Below are positions 16,493 to 24,493 of a DNA stretch of 35,674 nucleotides, one piece after another. The position numbers and the translations under genes are program-made. Source of the DNA: Helicobacter sp. 'house sparrow 1' (GTDB lineage Bacteria; Campylobacterota; Campylobacteria; Campylobacterales; Helicobacteraceae); contig NZ_FZQY01000012.1 in NCBI RefSeq assembly GCF_900199585.1, forward strand, positions 1 through 35,674. The letters are read 5' to 3'. The stretch's first letter is position 1, and each line of letters begins with the position of its first letter. Under the pieces are notes generated by a model, which did no database searches, was not told the origin of the DNA, and was given only the letters and a program-made list of their open reading frames with translations.

Positions 16493-17521
16493 TTAGACAA
16501 TAGTTCTTTTAATAAAAGAGGATAGGTTAGTAAGAATCTCATAAGGGATGGTGTGAAATATCTCTGCCAATTCTCTTGCATCTTTAAACACACAGATTCT
16601 ATCTTGAGTGCTAAGCGCAGAGAAACAATCCATAGAGGTTTTAGGTAGAAGTAAAAAACCATCGGCAGTAAAGAATTTTTTTTGTTTCCCATTAAAGCGA
16701 AATAATCCATCACCATAACCAATATCATAAGTGCTTACATAGCTATCTTCTTGAAGCTCTGTAACACCGCTATAGCCAATTTTAGCTCCCTTTCTTAAAA
16801 AGTGTGTGCAAATTTTATCAGCATATAAGCTTGCTACAGGTTTTAGATTCCTAGCACTTGGAATTTCAAAATCTGTAGAAAGATATCCATAGCTAGCAAT
16901 CCCAATCCGAACTAAATCATCATCAATATTATTACTCCTAAGGGTTCCTGAAGAATTTAAAGAATGGAATCTTGGGATTTGAAATCCCTTTTTTTTGGCA
17001 AGGAGCTTTACTTTTTCTTTGATCTGTCTAAAGGCTTCTTGGTGGTCTTCAAAGCTACTATCTTTATCATCGCTATAACCATTGTGGGCGAAAACACCAA
17101 AAAGCTTAAGCTTTTTATCTAAAATTTTTTGTATAAATTCCTCTAAGTGATCAGGGTTGATGCCATTGCGATTCATACCGATATTGACTTTTAATTCTAT
17201 GGAGGTATTTTTTGGTATTAGGTCAAGCTGGGATTCTGAATGGATTGTAGGGTAGATATTTGGTATAGAATTATCACTAATTCCACCATATAAAACTGTG
17301 ATATGTTGGAATAAATGTGAAATTTGTCTTGCCTCAAATTCATTTTTTACAAAAACACTCTTGATACCATATTGGTGTGCTAAAGTAGCAATTTCTAATA
17401 ACCCATGCCCATATGCATTGTCTTTTAAAACAATACCAATCTTCTCTTTAGACTTTATATGTTGAGCGATGGTATCAAGATTATTTTTATAAGATTTAGA
17501 ACAAATAAAAATTTCTGCCAT
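16493..17521 (-). CDS. alr: alanine racemase
   Basis: PLP-dependent racemase that makes D-alanine for peptidoglycan. The 342 residues are slightly short for the family. The PLP lysine is Lys33 in 'IGIVLKDNAYGHG', the fold-type III barrel follows ('LKVNIGMNRNGI', 'RIGIASYG'), and the second-base Tyr is in 'GAKIGYSGVTELQEDS', followed by 'DIGYGDGLFR'. The ATG is 33 bases after the c553 gene, and the spacer forms a strong hairpin. The ribosome site is poor (AGG lies within the hairpin), so alr translation may be low or linked to RNA folding. The end abuts truD exactly. Confidence 0.94.
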   Translation of the reverse strand: MAEIFICSKSYKNNLDTIAQHIKSKEKIGIVLKDNAYGHGLLEIATLAHQYGIKSVFVKNEFEARQISHLFQHITVLYGGISDNSIPNIYPTIHSESQLDLIPKNTSIELKVNIGMNRNGINPDHLEEFIQKILDKKLKLFGVFAHNGYSDDKDSSFEDHQEAFRQIKEKVKLLAKKKGFQIPRFHSLNSSGTLRSNNIDDDLVRIGIASYGYLSTDFEIPSARNLKPVASLYADKICTHFLRKGAKIGYSGVTELQEDSYVSTYDIGYGDGLFRFNGKQKKFFTADGFLLLPKTSMDCFSALSTQDRICVFKDARELAEIFHTIPYEILTNLSSFIKRTIV

Positions 17522-17532
17522 TTTACATAAGC

Positions 17533-17551
17533 CTATGCCATGAAGGCATAG
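17533..17551 (-). promoter_or_regulatory. hairpin between c553 and alr
   Basis: CTATGCC and GGCATAG form a seven-pair stem around five bases. No T-run follows on the minus strand, so it looks like a partial terminator or an mRNA-stability element that would favour cytochrome over the downstream genes. Confidence 0.4.
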
Positions 17552-17554
17552 AAA

Positions 17555-17857
17555 TTATTTTGCTGGTAATTGTGAAATATACTCTGCTAATGCCTCGATA
17601 TCTTCATCAGAAACATTCTTCATTTGAGCATACATAATTTTTTTGTTACCACCATTATCAGCTGTTCCAGCTTTATAACCCTTAAGATCTTCCAATAATT
17701 TCTCTTTTGAAAGACCAGCAATTGTAGCTTTAGAACCAGGAGCAAGTTTTTGACCTGTTGGTCCATGACAAGCTTGGCATTTTTTGAATACAGCAGGAGC
17801 ATCTGCTAAACAAAGGCTAGCAATACCAAAAGCCATAAGCAATACGAGTTTCTTCAT
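17555..17857 (-). CDS. periplasmic cytochrome c553
   Basis: The 100-residue precursor has a signal peptide ('KKLVLLMAFGIASLCLA') and a small class I cytochrome c. Heme attaches at 'CQACH' (Cys27, Cys30, His31), and an axial Met lies in the 'KKIMYAQMKN' stretch; the C-terminal helix is 'DIEALAEYISQLP'. It shuttles electrons from the bc1 complex to terminal oxidases. I chose ATG 17857, with GAAGGA seven bases upstream; an in-frame ATG at 17872 and longer starts would put extra residues before the signal peptide. It has its own -10 box and is first of a run that includes alr. It resembles the H. pylori c553 of the same size. Confidence 0.88.
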   Translation of the reverse strand: MKKLVLLMAFGIASLCLADAPAVFKKCQACHGPTGQKLAPGSKATIAGLSKEKLLEDLKGYKAGTADNGGNKKIMYAQMKNVSDEDIEALAEYISQLPAK

Positions 17858-17921
17858 TATGAAATCCTTCATTTTTATTTTGCCTATTTTGATAATAACT
17901 TCATTAGGCAATTAAGAGCAA

Positions 17922-17927
17922 ATTATA
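17922..17927 (-). promoter_or_regulatory. -10 box for c553-alr
   Basis: A perfect minus-strand TATAAT places the start near 17915. The leader then begins with a stem-loop: TTGCCTA and TAGGCAA at 17911-17905 and 17886-17880, with an 18-base loop. Confidence 0.5.
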
Positions 17928-17951
17928 CTATAAACCTAGGGTGATATGAGA

Positions 17952-18533
17952 TTAAATTTTTACTCTTGAGCTTAGGGCTTTGGATAAAGATAACTGATCG
18001 ACATTCTCAAGACCTACACCAGTTGGAACACCCTGTGCAATTTTGCTAAAGACAAGATCTAAATCTTGTAGTTTGTCTTCAATAAATAACATAATACCTT
18101 CATTTGCTAAAGTGGGAGTGAAGGCAAAAATAAGTTCTTTAATTTCTTTTTTTTGTATTTCTTTTTTGAGTAGATTAAAATCCATATCTTCAAGACTTTC
18201 TATCACATAATAAAGTCCATTGTATTCATTTGTTTCTTCAAGAGTAAAGATATCTCTAGAGTGTAAAACAAAACAAATTTTTGTATGATCTCTTGTAGAA
18301 TCTGAACAAATATCACAGAGTTCATTCTCACTTAAGGCATTACAAAAAGAGCATTTTCTAATGTTATGGATAGCATTTTCTATGCAATGTGCAATCTTTA
18401 GGCCTAAAAATTTATTTTCTACCCCTAAAGTATAGGCCATTTTTAAGGCACTTTTTTTTCCAATTGTTGGAATCTGCTCTAATGCTTCAACTAAAGAATT
18501 AAAACTTTGCATTCCTTTTTTATATGATTTCAT
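17952..18533 (-). CDS. recR: recombination mediator RecR
   Basis: Works with RecO to load RecA on gapped DNA. The 193-residue form (start at ATG 18533) matches the H. pylori length. It has an N-terminal helix-hairpin-helix ('IPTIGKKSALKMAY'), a zinc finger of Cys61, Cys64, Cys73 and Cys76 ('CSFCNALSENELCDIC'), a Toprim domain, and 'IAQGVPTGVGLENVD' at the end. A longer frame to 18611 would run through the divergent promoter and is rejected. Transcription probably uses a TATACT box at 18570-18565. It diverges from dnaJ. Confidence 0.94.
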   Translation of the reverse strand: MKSYKKGMQSFNSLVEALEQIPTIGKKSALKMAYTLGVENKFLGLKIAHCIENAIHNIRKCSFCNALSENELCDICSDSTRDHTKICFVLHSRDIFTLEETNEYNGLYYVIESLEDMDFNLLKKEIQKKEIKELIFAFTPTLANEGIMLFIEDKLQDLDLVFSKIAQGVPTGVGLENVDQLSLSKALSSRVKI

Positions 18534-18564
18534 GAAAACCACCACTTCAAACTCAAAGGCGCAT

Positions 18565-18588
18565 AGTATAAGTATTTTTTGATATAAT
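18565..18588. promoter_or_regulatory. divergent recR and dnaJ -10 boxes
   Basis: The minus strand has TATACT at 18570-18565 for recR (leader about 25 bases) and the + strand has TATAAT at 18583-18588 for dnaJ (leader about 57 bases). Only 12 base pairs separate the boxes, so the two promoters should compete for polymerase. No CIRCE or HspR-like operator is recognised. Confidence 0.45.
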
Positions 18589-18651
18589 TTCAAGTTTATT
18601 TTTGGATACATTCCTTAATACTAGTGTTAATAAAAACAAGGTGATAGAGTT

Positions 18652-19791
18652 TTGGAAAATTTTGATTATTATGAAATTTTAGAGATTCAAAGAACAAGTG
18701 ATAAAGAGGTGATTAAAAAAGCTTTTAGGAAAATGGCTTTGAAATATCATCCAGATAGAAATCCTGATGACAAAGAGGCTGAAGAGATGTTTAAGCGCAT
18801 TAATGAAGCCTATGAAGTTTTAAGTGATGATGCTAAGCGTGAGATTTATGATAAGTATGGAAAAGAGGGGTTGCAAAGCAATGGTTTTAGCGGCTTTAGC
18901 GGTAGGGATTTTAGTGATATTTTTGGTGACTTGGGTTCTATTTTTGAGAGTGCTTTTGGAGATTTTGGATCATTTTCTTCTGGCAGAAGCAGGAGTAGAA
19001 AAAGGAATGTAAAATTTCAAGAAGATTTTGCAATCGAGCTTCATTTGAGCTTTAAGGAAGCTATTTTTGGTTGTAAAAAAACAATTGATCTTGAATATAA
19101 AACATGCTGTGAAAAGTGTAATGGAAGTGGTGCAAAAGATGGTAAGGTTCAGGTTTGCCCACATTGTCAGGGTAGGGGGCAAGTCTTTATACAACAGGGT
19201 TTTATGGCAATAGGTCAAACTTGTCCGCATTGCAAAGGTAGTGGTGAGAGTGCTTCAGAATCTTGCAAGGATTGTAATGCTAAGGGGTATCATCTTGTTA
19301 AAGAAAGTTTTGAAGTTACCATACCTGAGGGTATAGATGAGGGTAATAGACTGCGTGTTCCAAACAGAGGTAATTTAACTCAAAAAGGTGGCACAAGAGG
19401 AGATCTTTATATTGTAGCAAGAGTGGAGGATGATGAGCACTTTATTAGGGATGGAAATAATATTTTTGTTGAGGTGCCTGTGTTTTTTACTTCCATTGTA
19501 CTAGGTGCTACAATTAAGGTTCCAACCTTAAGAGGGGAAGTGGATTTGCATATACCCCAAAATACAAAAGATTCTGAGCAGTTTGTTTTTAGGGGTGAGG
19601 GTGTTAAGGATGTAAGAAGCGGAGCAAAAGGTTCTTTTGTGGCTGTTGTAAAGATTATATATCCAAAAAAACTTAGTGATGAGCAAAGGGAGTTGGTGCA
19701 AAAACTTCATGAGAGTTTTGGATATGAGGGGGAGCCTCATAAAAGTATATTTGAAGAGGTGTGTTCTAGAATTAAAAGCTGGTTTTCTTGA
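18652..19791 (+). CDS. dnaJ: chaperone DnaJ
   Basis: Hsp40 co-chaperone that delivers substrates to DnaK and stimulates its ATPase. The 379 residues hold a J domain with HPD at 33-35, a Gly/Phe region (about 72-110), four zinc-binding repeats ([24 protein letters not shown], and an altered CKDCNAKG), and C-terminal substrate-binding domains ('[20 protein letters not shown]'). The start is TTG, chosen because AAGGTG lies eight bases upstream and the J domain begins at once ('NFDYYEIL'). A hairpin terminator follows nine bases after the stop. Confidence 0.96.
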   Translation: MENFDYYEILEIQRTSDKEVIKKAFRKMALKYHPDRNPDDKEAEEMFKRINEAYEVLSDDAKREIYDKYGKEGLQSNGFSGFSGRDFSDIFGDLGSIFESAFGDFGSFSSGRSRSRKRNVKFQEDFAIELHLSFKEAIFGCKKTIDLEYKTCCEKCNGSGAKDGKVQVCPHCQGRGQVFIQQGFMAIGQTCPHCKGSGESASESCKDCNAKGYHLVKESFEVTIPEGIDEGNRLRVPNRGNLTQKGGTRGDLYIVARVEDDEHFIRDGNNIFVEVPVFFTSIVLGATIKVPTLRGEVDLHIPQNTKDSEQFVFRGEGVKDVRSGAKGSFVAVVKIIYPKKLSDEQRELVQKLHESFGYEGEPHKSIFEEVCSRIKSWFS

Positions 19792-19799
19792 ATAAAAAA

Positions 19800-19825
19800 C
19801 TAGCTTTTGCTAGAATTCTTTTTTT
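19800..19825 (+). terminator. rho-independent terminator of dnaJ
   Basis: CTAGC (19800-19804), a TTTT loop and GCTAG (19809-19813) are followed by AATTC and a run of seven T. The T-run ends three bases before the tRNA gene. Confidence 0.7.
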
Positions 19826-19828
19826 AAA

Positions 19829-19904
19829 GATCGCGTAGCTCAGTTGGTAGAGCACTACCTTGACATGGTAGTGGTCGCTGGTTCAAGTCCAGTCGTGATC
19901 ACCA
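19829..19904 (+). tRNA. tRNA-Val (anticodon GAC)
   Basis: A complete 76-base cloverleaf. The acceptor GATCGCG pairs with CGTGATC over seven positions with one G-T. The D arm is GCTC/GAGC, the anticodon stem CTACC/GGTAG encloses TTGACAT with anticodon GAC at 19862-19864, the T arm is GCTGG/CCAGT with TTCAAGT, and CCA is encoded. It reads GTC and GTT valine codons. Its 5' end lies only three bases after the dnaJ terminator T-run, so its own promoter is not obvious. Confidence 0.97.
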
Positions 19905-20051
19905 TTTATTCTTATTTTCTTGCCTCATAATTCTTTTTTACAAAAAATCTCAAAATACTCTGTCTTTATAGTCTTAAAAGAGTTGATATAAAGTTGCCAA
20001 TATTTTCTGTTTCTAAGTCATCTTTAAAAGGAACAGTGATAGAATCGCCCA

Positions 20052-21818
20052 ATGATTACACCTGAAATTTTAAAAAATCTCCCAAGTACATTTGGAATTT
20101 ACCAATATATGGATCATCAAGGCAGAGTTTTATATGTAGGTAAGGCAAAAAATATTAAAAAGCGTGTGAGAAGTTATTTTAGAATTAGTGATGATAGGGT
20201 GCTGATACAAGAAGATTTGAGTATGCGCATTCAAATTATGCTTCAACAAGTTGCTTACATTCATACAATTGTTGTTTCAAGCGAGCAAGATGCTTTATTG
20301 CTTGAAAATTCGCTCATCAAACAATTAAAACCAAAATATAATATCTTGTTACGCGATGATAAGACTTATCCTTATATTTGCATTGATATGTCCTGTGATT
20401 TTCCTAGGTTTGAAATGACAAGAAAAGTGAGGCATTGCAAAGATCTTTATTATTTTGGTCCTTATCCTAGTGGTTGCAGGGATATTTTAGATAGTTTATA
20501 TGCACTTTTCCCTTTGGTGCAAAAAAAATCTTGTTTGAGTGCAAAAAAGGCTTGTTTATTTTTTCAGATTCAAAAGTGCAAAGCTCCTTGTGAAAATAGA
20601 ATCTCAAAAGAAGAATATTTAGAGATTTTGCAATCTGCTCTTTTTTTATTACAGAATAAAACAAAGCTACTTGAAGCATTAGAGAAAAAAATGCATGATT
20701 TAGCTCAAAAGCTTTTATTTGAGGAAGCAAATACCTATAAACAAAGAATTGAAAAAATAAGACCCTTGACTAATTTTTCTCAAGTTGCTTATCATCAACC
20801 CTATAATTTTGATATTTTAAGCATTATAAAAGAAGCCTCTTCTTCTAAATATTATGCAACACTCGTACAACTTTTTATGCGCGATGGAAAGATTGTCGCA
20901 TCAAATTTTAAAAATATAAAAAGTGATTATGAAATTGATATCAATTCAGTTTATACTCAATTTATTTTAAACCATTACAAAGAAAAGATACCTATTGTTC
21001 CACAAGCCATCTTAATAGATTCAGAGCTTGAGAATCAAAAAGAGCTAGAAGATTTTATCTTTCAGAGGCAAGAAAAAAAAGTTCTCATACAAAAACCACT
21101 TCGAGGGTTTAAATATAACTTAGTGCAGATTGCATCAAAAAATGCTCAAGAGATTTTTAGACAGCAAAACCACTTAAGTCCATTGCTTTTGGAAGTAAAA
21201 AATACTTTTAAACTTTCTCAAACCCCTTTTAGGATCGAAATTTTTGATACAAGCCATCATGGTTTTAGTTTTAAAGTAGGAGGGATGGTTGTTTTTGAAA
21301 ATGAGAAGTTTGTGCGATCAGATTATCGTCATTATAATTTGCAAGGGGATGATGAATATTCTCAAATGCAAGAAATGCTAACTAGAAGAATTCAAAACTT
21401 TGAGAATAATCCACCACCAAATCTGTGGCTGATTGATGGAGGTAGGGGACAAATAAATCTAGCAAAAAAACTTTTAGATAGCACAGGAGTTGAGATTGAT
21501 ATTATTGGGATTGCAAAAGAAAAGCTTGATTATAAGGCACATCGTGCAAAGGGTAGAGCTAGAGATAAAATCTATTTACTTGATTCTATGATAGCATTGG
21601 ATACAAGTAATAAATCTCTACAGTTCTTGCAAAAACTTCGTGATGAAGCGCATCGGTTTGCAATCACTTTTCACAAAAGTCAAAAAACCAAAGGTTTTAT
21701 CAAAAAGCTACAATATACGCCAAGTGAGCTAAAAAGATTATTGGATTTTTATGGTAGTTTTGAAAATCTTAATCAAGCCTCAAAAGAAGAGATTTCTAAA
21801 GTTTTAAAAAAATCATAA
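20052..21818 (+). CDS. uvrC: excinuclease ABC subunit C
   Basis: Dual-incision nuclease of nucleotide excision repair. The 588 residues carry an N-terminal GIY-YIG nuclease ('GIYQY' and 'VLYVGKAKN', residues 15-33), a Cys-containing linker ('KKACLFFQIQKCKAPC'), a UVR-like region near 190-230, the RNase H-like second nuclease ('IEIFDTSHHGFSF', 'SDYRHYNL', 'LWLIDGGRGQINLA'), and a short helix-hairpin-helix C-terminus. ATG 20052 begins the conserved domain almost at once. A good ribosome site is missing (AAGGA is about 18 bases away). The 147 bases before it hold only AT-rich sequence with a possible TATAGT box at 19967-19972. Confidence 0.95.
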   Translation: MITPEILKNLPSTFGIYQYMDHQGRVLYVGKAKNIKKRVRSYFRISDDRVLIQEDLSMRIQIMLQQVAYIHTIVVSSEQDALLLENSLIKQLKPKYNILLRDDKTYPYICIDMSCDFPRFEMTRKVRHCKDLYYFGPYPSGCRDILDSLYALFPLVQKKSCLSAKKACLFFQIQKCKAPCENRISKEEYLEILQSALFLLQNKTKLLEALEKKMHDLAQKLLFEEANTYKQRIEKIRPLTNFSQVAYHQPYNFDILSIIKEASSSKYYATLVQLFMRDGKIVASNFKNIKSDYEIDINSVYTQFILNHYKEKIPIVPQAILIDSELENQKELEDFIFQRQEKKVLIQKPLRGFKYNLVQIASKNAQEIFRQQNHLSPLLLEVKNTFKLSQTPFRIEIFDTSHHGFSFKVGGMVVFENEKFVRSDYRHYNLQGDDEYSQMQEMLTRRIQNFENNPPPNLWLIDGGRGQINLAKKLLDSTGVEIDIIGIAKEKLDYKAHRAKGRARDKIYLLDSMIALDTSNKSLQFLQKLRDEAHRFAITFHKSQKTKGFIKKLQYTPSELKRLLDFYGSFENLNQASKEEISKVLKKS

Positions 21819-21836
21819 TCATTACAATTACTCTGA

Positions 21837-21842
21837 TATAAT
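21837..21842 (+). promoter_or_regulatory. -10 box for the YceI-like gene
   Basis: A perfect TATAAT starts 18 bases after the uvrC stop and 36 bases before ATG 21873, which has AAAGGA upstream. This suggests independent transcription. Confidence 0.5.
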
Positions 21843-21872
21843 CTTTATGTACTACAACAATAAAGGAAAAAA

Positions 21873-22436
21873 ATGAAGAAGTTATTTTTTAGTTTTATGG
21901 CTTTGGCATTGTTCTCGGGAACTATTTTTGCAATGTCCCTTGATGTGGATCAGGCAAAAGTAGAATGGGTTGCTTTTAAAATGAAAGAAAAAGCACCTGT
22001 TAAGGGTACTTTTAGTGAAATCAAGTATAAATTTGGCAAAAAATCAGACAGTATCACTCAGATCTTGGAGGGAGCAACTGCAATGATTGATGGAGCAAGT
22101 GTAGATCTTGGTGATGAATTGAAAAATTCTAATGTTAAAAATTATTTTTTTATGAAATTCAACAAGCAAGAGCCTATTAAAGTGACTTTTAAAAATGTAA
22201 TGGAGGGAGATGATAAGGGTACTTTACTCGCAATGGTGCGTATGAATGGAAAGAATGTCAAAGTTCCTATGCAATATGAAATCAAGGATAATATGTTTGT
22301 AGCCAGAGGGGTGTTTGATATTATGGAATTTGGTGCAATGGAAGCATTTAAAGCTCTTGCAACACAATGCCATGATTTTCATGATGGACTTACTTGGACA
22401 CAAGTAGAGATCAGTTTTTCTGCACCTATTAAGTAG
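21873..22436 (+). CDS. YceI-family periplasmic protein
   Basis: The 187-residue precursor has a signal peptide (about 1-20, ending 'SGTIFA') and one YceI beta-barrel domain ('VDQAKVEWVAFKMKEKAPVKG', 'GDELKNSNVKNYFFMKFN', 'VKVPMQYEIKDN'). YceI proteins are lipocalin-like barrels that bind long isoprenoids such as quinones in related bacteria. The ligand here is unknown. It has its own promoter and a hairpin terminator shared with the convergent acetyltransferase gene. A single Cys in 'ATQCHDFHDG' is notable. Confidence 0.85.
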   Translation: MKKLFFSFMALALFSGTIFAMSLDVDQAKVEWVAFKMKEKAPVKGTFSEIKYKFGKKSDSITQILEGATAMIDGASVDLGDELKNSNVKNYFFMKFNKQEPIKVTFKNVMEGDDKGTLLAMVRMNGKNVKVPMQYEIKDNMFVARGVFDIMEFGAMEAFKALATQCHDFHDGLTWTQVEISFSAPIK

Positions 22437-22438
22437 GT

Positions 22439-22466
22439 TTTTTTACCCCGCTTTGGGGTGCTTTAA
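22439..22466. terminator. bidirectional terminator between convergent genes
   Basis: ACCCC (22445-22449) and GGGGT (22455-22459) form a GC-rich stem with a five-base loop. It is flanked by T-rich sequence on the left and A-rich sequence on the right, and lies between the YceI-like gene and the oppositely oriented acetyltransferase gene, whose stop codon overlaps the right edge. Confidence 0.55.
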
Positions 22467-23680
22467 AAATAATCACTAAAATAAGCCTTGCCTTCTGGTA
22501 ATATTTCCTCTAATAAATCAATACTCTTCTTATCTGCTTTTAATCTTCCTATATTTTTCAGGTATAAAGGTCTTTTATAGCCTAAAAACATTGTTGTAAG
22601 AGTTTGGATATCGAGTTTTATAATATTTTTACTTTTCTTTTTATCAAAAACTATTTGATCTTTTTGGATTTTAAGATTAAAGGTTTTGTTATTCCATTCA
22701 AGTAGGGGGTCGCTGATCTCAAAAGTAATACTCGCCTTTCCAGTTATACTATCAAATGGATATTGTCTAAAAAACAAATCTACATCTACAATTCTTGCCA
22801 TAATATAAGGGGTAATTGTTTCTTTGATATTGCCATCTTCAAGTAAAAAACTTAATGTTTCATTGCTATAATTAGAGCCTCTTAATTCATCAAACATTGA
22901 TTCATGAGCTTTTATATAATTCCATAATCCCATATTGGCTTCTGTGTCTAAAAAAATCATTTCTTTAATGAAAAAGACATCATTTTCAAGGAGGTAAACT
23001 ACATATCCTCTTGGTTCTTCAAGTTGATTGTAATAGATTGCAATCATTTCATCTTCAACATCCCAGCGCCAATATTCATCCCATGCAAGCTGATCTCTAA
23101 TAAGACAACCATGGGTTTGTTTTGCAAAGGTATTGTGTAAAGAAATTAAATCTTTATCTCCTGCCTTTACTCTCTTAACCCTTCCAAGTGTAGGAATTGT
23201 CTTTGGTAATTGATTATCTTTTAGTTTAAAAGTCATCTTATCAGAAATGATCTCCCAGCCGCGAGAACGATAATAGGGAATAGAATAGGGATAAAGACAA
23301 GAAATACTTTGTTTGTTTTGGCGCATCTTTATCAACGCTTCTTTCATTAAATTTTTCATTAATCCCAACCCAGAATACTCAGGATAGGTAGCTACGCCCG
23401 TAATTCCACACATTTTATATATTTGACCATAGATATTCATCTGCATGGGGTATAGGGCAATTTGCGAGGCCAAACTATTTTTTTCAAAATATCCTAGAAC
23501 TTGAGCTTTTTTCAAAATAGGGGTTTTGGCTTGTTTGATTTCCTCACTACTCCATCCAGTCTTTAATAAATCATCATTAGTTACTTGAAAGGCGTAGCGT
23601 AAGAGCTTATTAAATTCATCTAGATCTTTTAGAGTTAATAAACGTAGATTTAATTTTTTGATAATTTCTTCTCTTTGCAT
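22463..23680 (-). CDS. Eis-like GNAT acetyltransferase
   Basis: A 405-residue cytoplasmic protein with the Eis layout. The N-terminal GNAT domain has acetyl-CoA-binding 'GVATYPEYSGLGLMKNLMKE' at about 95-114 and 'CLYPYSIPYYRSRGWEI' at about 131-147. A second degenerate GNAT domain follows, then a C-terminal SCP2-like sterol-carrier fold ('ITFEISDPLLEWNNKTFNL'). Mycobacterial Eis acetylates aminoglycosides and peptides; the substrate here is unknown. The start ATG 23680 is 18 bases from the fdhD stop with no promoter or ribosome site visible, so it may be read as the last gene of the formate dehydrogenase operon. Confidence 0.78.
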   Translation of the reverse strand: MQREEIIKKLNLRLLTLKDLDEFNKLLRYAFQVTNDDLLKTGWSSEEIKQAKTPILKKAQVLGYFEKNSLASQIALYPMQMNIYGQIYKMCGITGVATYPEYSGLGLMKNLMKEALIKMRQNKQSISCLYPYSIPYYRSRGWEIISDKMTFKLKDNQLPKTIPTLGRVKRVKAGDKDLISLHNTFAKQTHGCLIRDQLAWDEYWRWDVEDEMIAIYYNQLEEPRGYVVYLLENDVFFIKEMIFLDTEANMGLWNYIKAHESMFDELRGSNYSNETLSFLLEDGNIKETITPYIMARIVDVDLFFRQYPFDSITGKASITFEISDPLLEWNNKTFNLKIQKDQIVFDKKKSKNIIKLDIQTLTTMFLGYKRPLYLKNIGRLKADKKSIDLLEEILPEGKAYFSDYF

Positions 23681-23698
23681 AGTGTTATGATAATAAAA

Positions 23699-24493
23699 TT
23701 AATCTAATACTCTTGAGGAGTGGGTATAAATATTACACCTATTTTCTCTTGCAAACCCTATAAGAGTAATTCCTAGCTTTTGTGCAGATTGAATGGCTAA
23801 TTGTGTTGTAGCAGCCTTTGAAACTACAATTGGAATATCGTGCATCGCAGATTTGATAACCATCTCTAAAGATAACCTTCCACTGACAAACAAGATGGCC
23901 TCACTTAGATTCTTTTTTTGCATTCTTGCTTTGCCAACTACTTTATCAATTGCATTATGCCTACCTACATCAAAAGCCTCAGCAATATTTTCTCCAGTTT
24001 TATCTATCAAAAGTGCTTTATGGACACAACCTGTTTTATCAAATAATTTATTGTCTTTGTAAAAAATTTCTAGGATATGCCAAATCACATCAATATGAAC
24101 ACGCACCTGTGAAGATATGAATTTTTCAATAATTTTACCCTCAAAGTTACCTGTTACTCCCACGCAACAACCAGAAGTAAGTGTTTTTTCCTTATAAAGA
24201 TTTATCATATTTTCTTCTTGAATCTTTGCTGATATTTTTACGCTCAAGCCAGAATCTTCAATGCTTACATCTAAAACATCGTCAATATTCTCAATCACAC
24301 CCTCGCTTAGCAAAAAGCCAATTGCATGCGCGTCTTGATCTTGTGGAATACTCATTGTTGAGAGAATTTTTGTGCCATTAAGATAAAGAGCAATACGCTC
24401 TTCCTTAATGACACAATCTGTAGCCTCTTGTTTTTTATTATGCTTACTCATTTTTATATAAGGAATAGAAGCGATAAAATTACTTTTGCTCAC
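23699..24493 (-). CDS. fdhD: formate dehydrogenase accessory sulfurtransferase
   Basis: FdhD passes sulfur from a cysteine desulfurase to the molybdenum cofactor of formate dehydrogenase. The 264-residue protein has 'QDQDAHAIGFLLSEGVI', the active-site Cys region 'LTSGCCVGVTGN' (Cys109-Cys110) and 'DVGRHNAIDKVVGKA', the family signature. The usual CxxC is reduced to adjacent cysteines. The start is GTG 24493 inside the end of fdhC, supported by AAGGA (24506-24502) eight bases upstream; ATG 24451 has no ribosome site. It is the last dedicated gene of the fdh operon. Confidence 0.92.
   Translation of the reverse strand: MSKSNFIASIPYIKMSKHNKKQEATDCVIKEERIALYLNGTKILSTMSIPQDQDAHAIGFLLSEGVIENIDDVLDVSIEDSGLSVKISAKIQEENMINLYKEKTLTSGCCVGVTGNFEGKIIEKFISSQVRVHIDVIWHILEIFYKDNKLFDKTGCVHKALLIDKTGENIAEAFDVGRHNAIDKVVGKARMQKKNLSEAILFVSGRLSLEMVIKSAMHDIPIVVSKAATTQLAIQSAQKLGITLIGFARENRCNIYTHSSRVLD

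Noticed and set aside
16489-16728. 79-codon minus-strand ORF within alr
   Set aside because: Out-of-frame shadow of the alr C-terminus.
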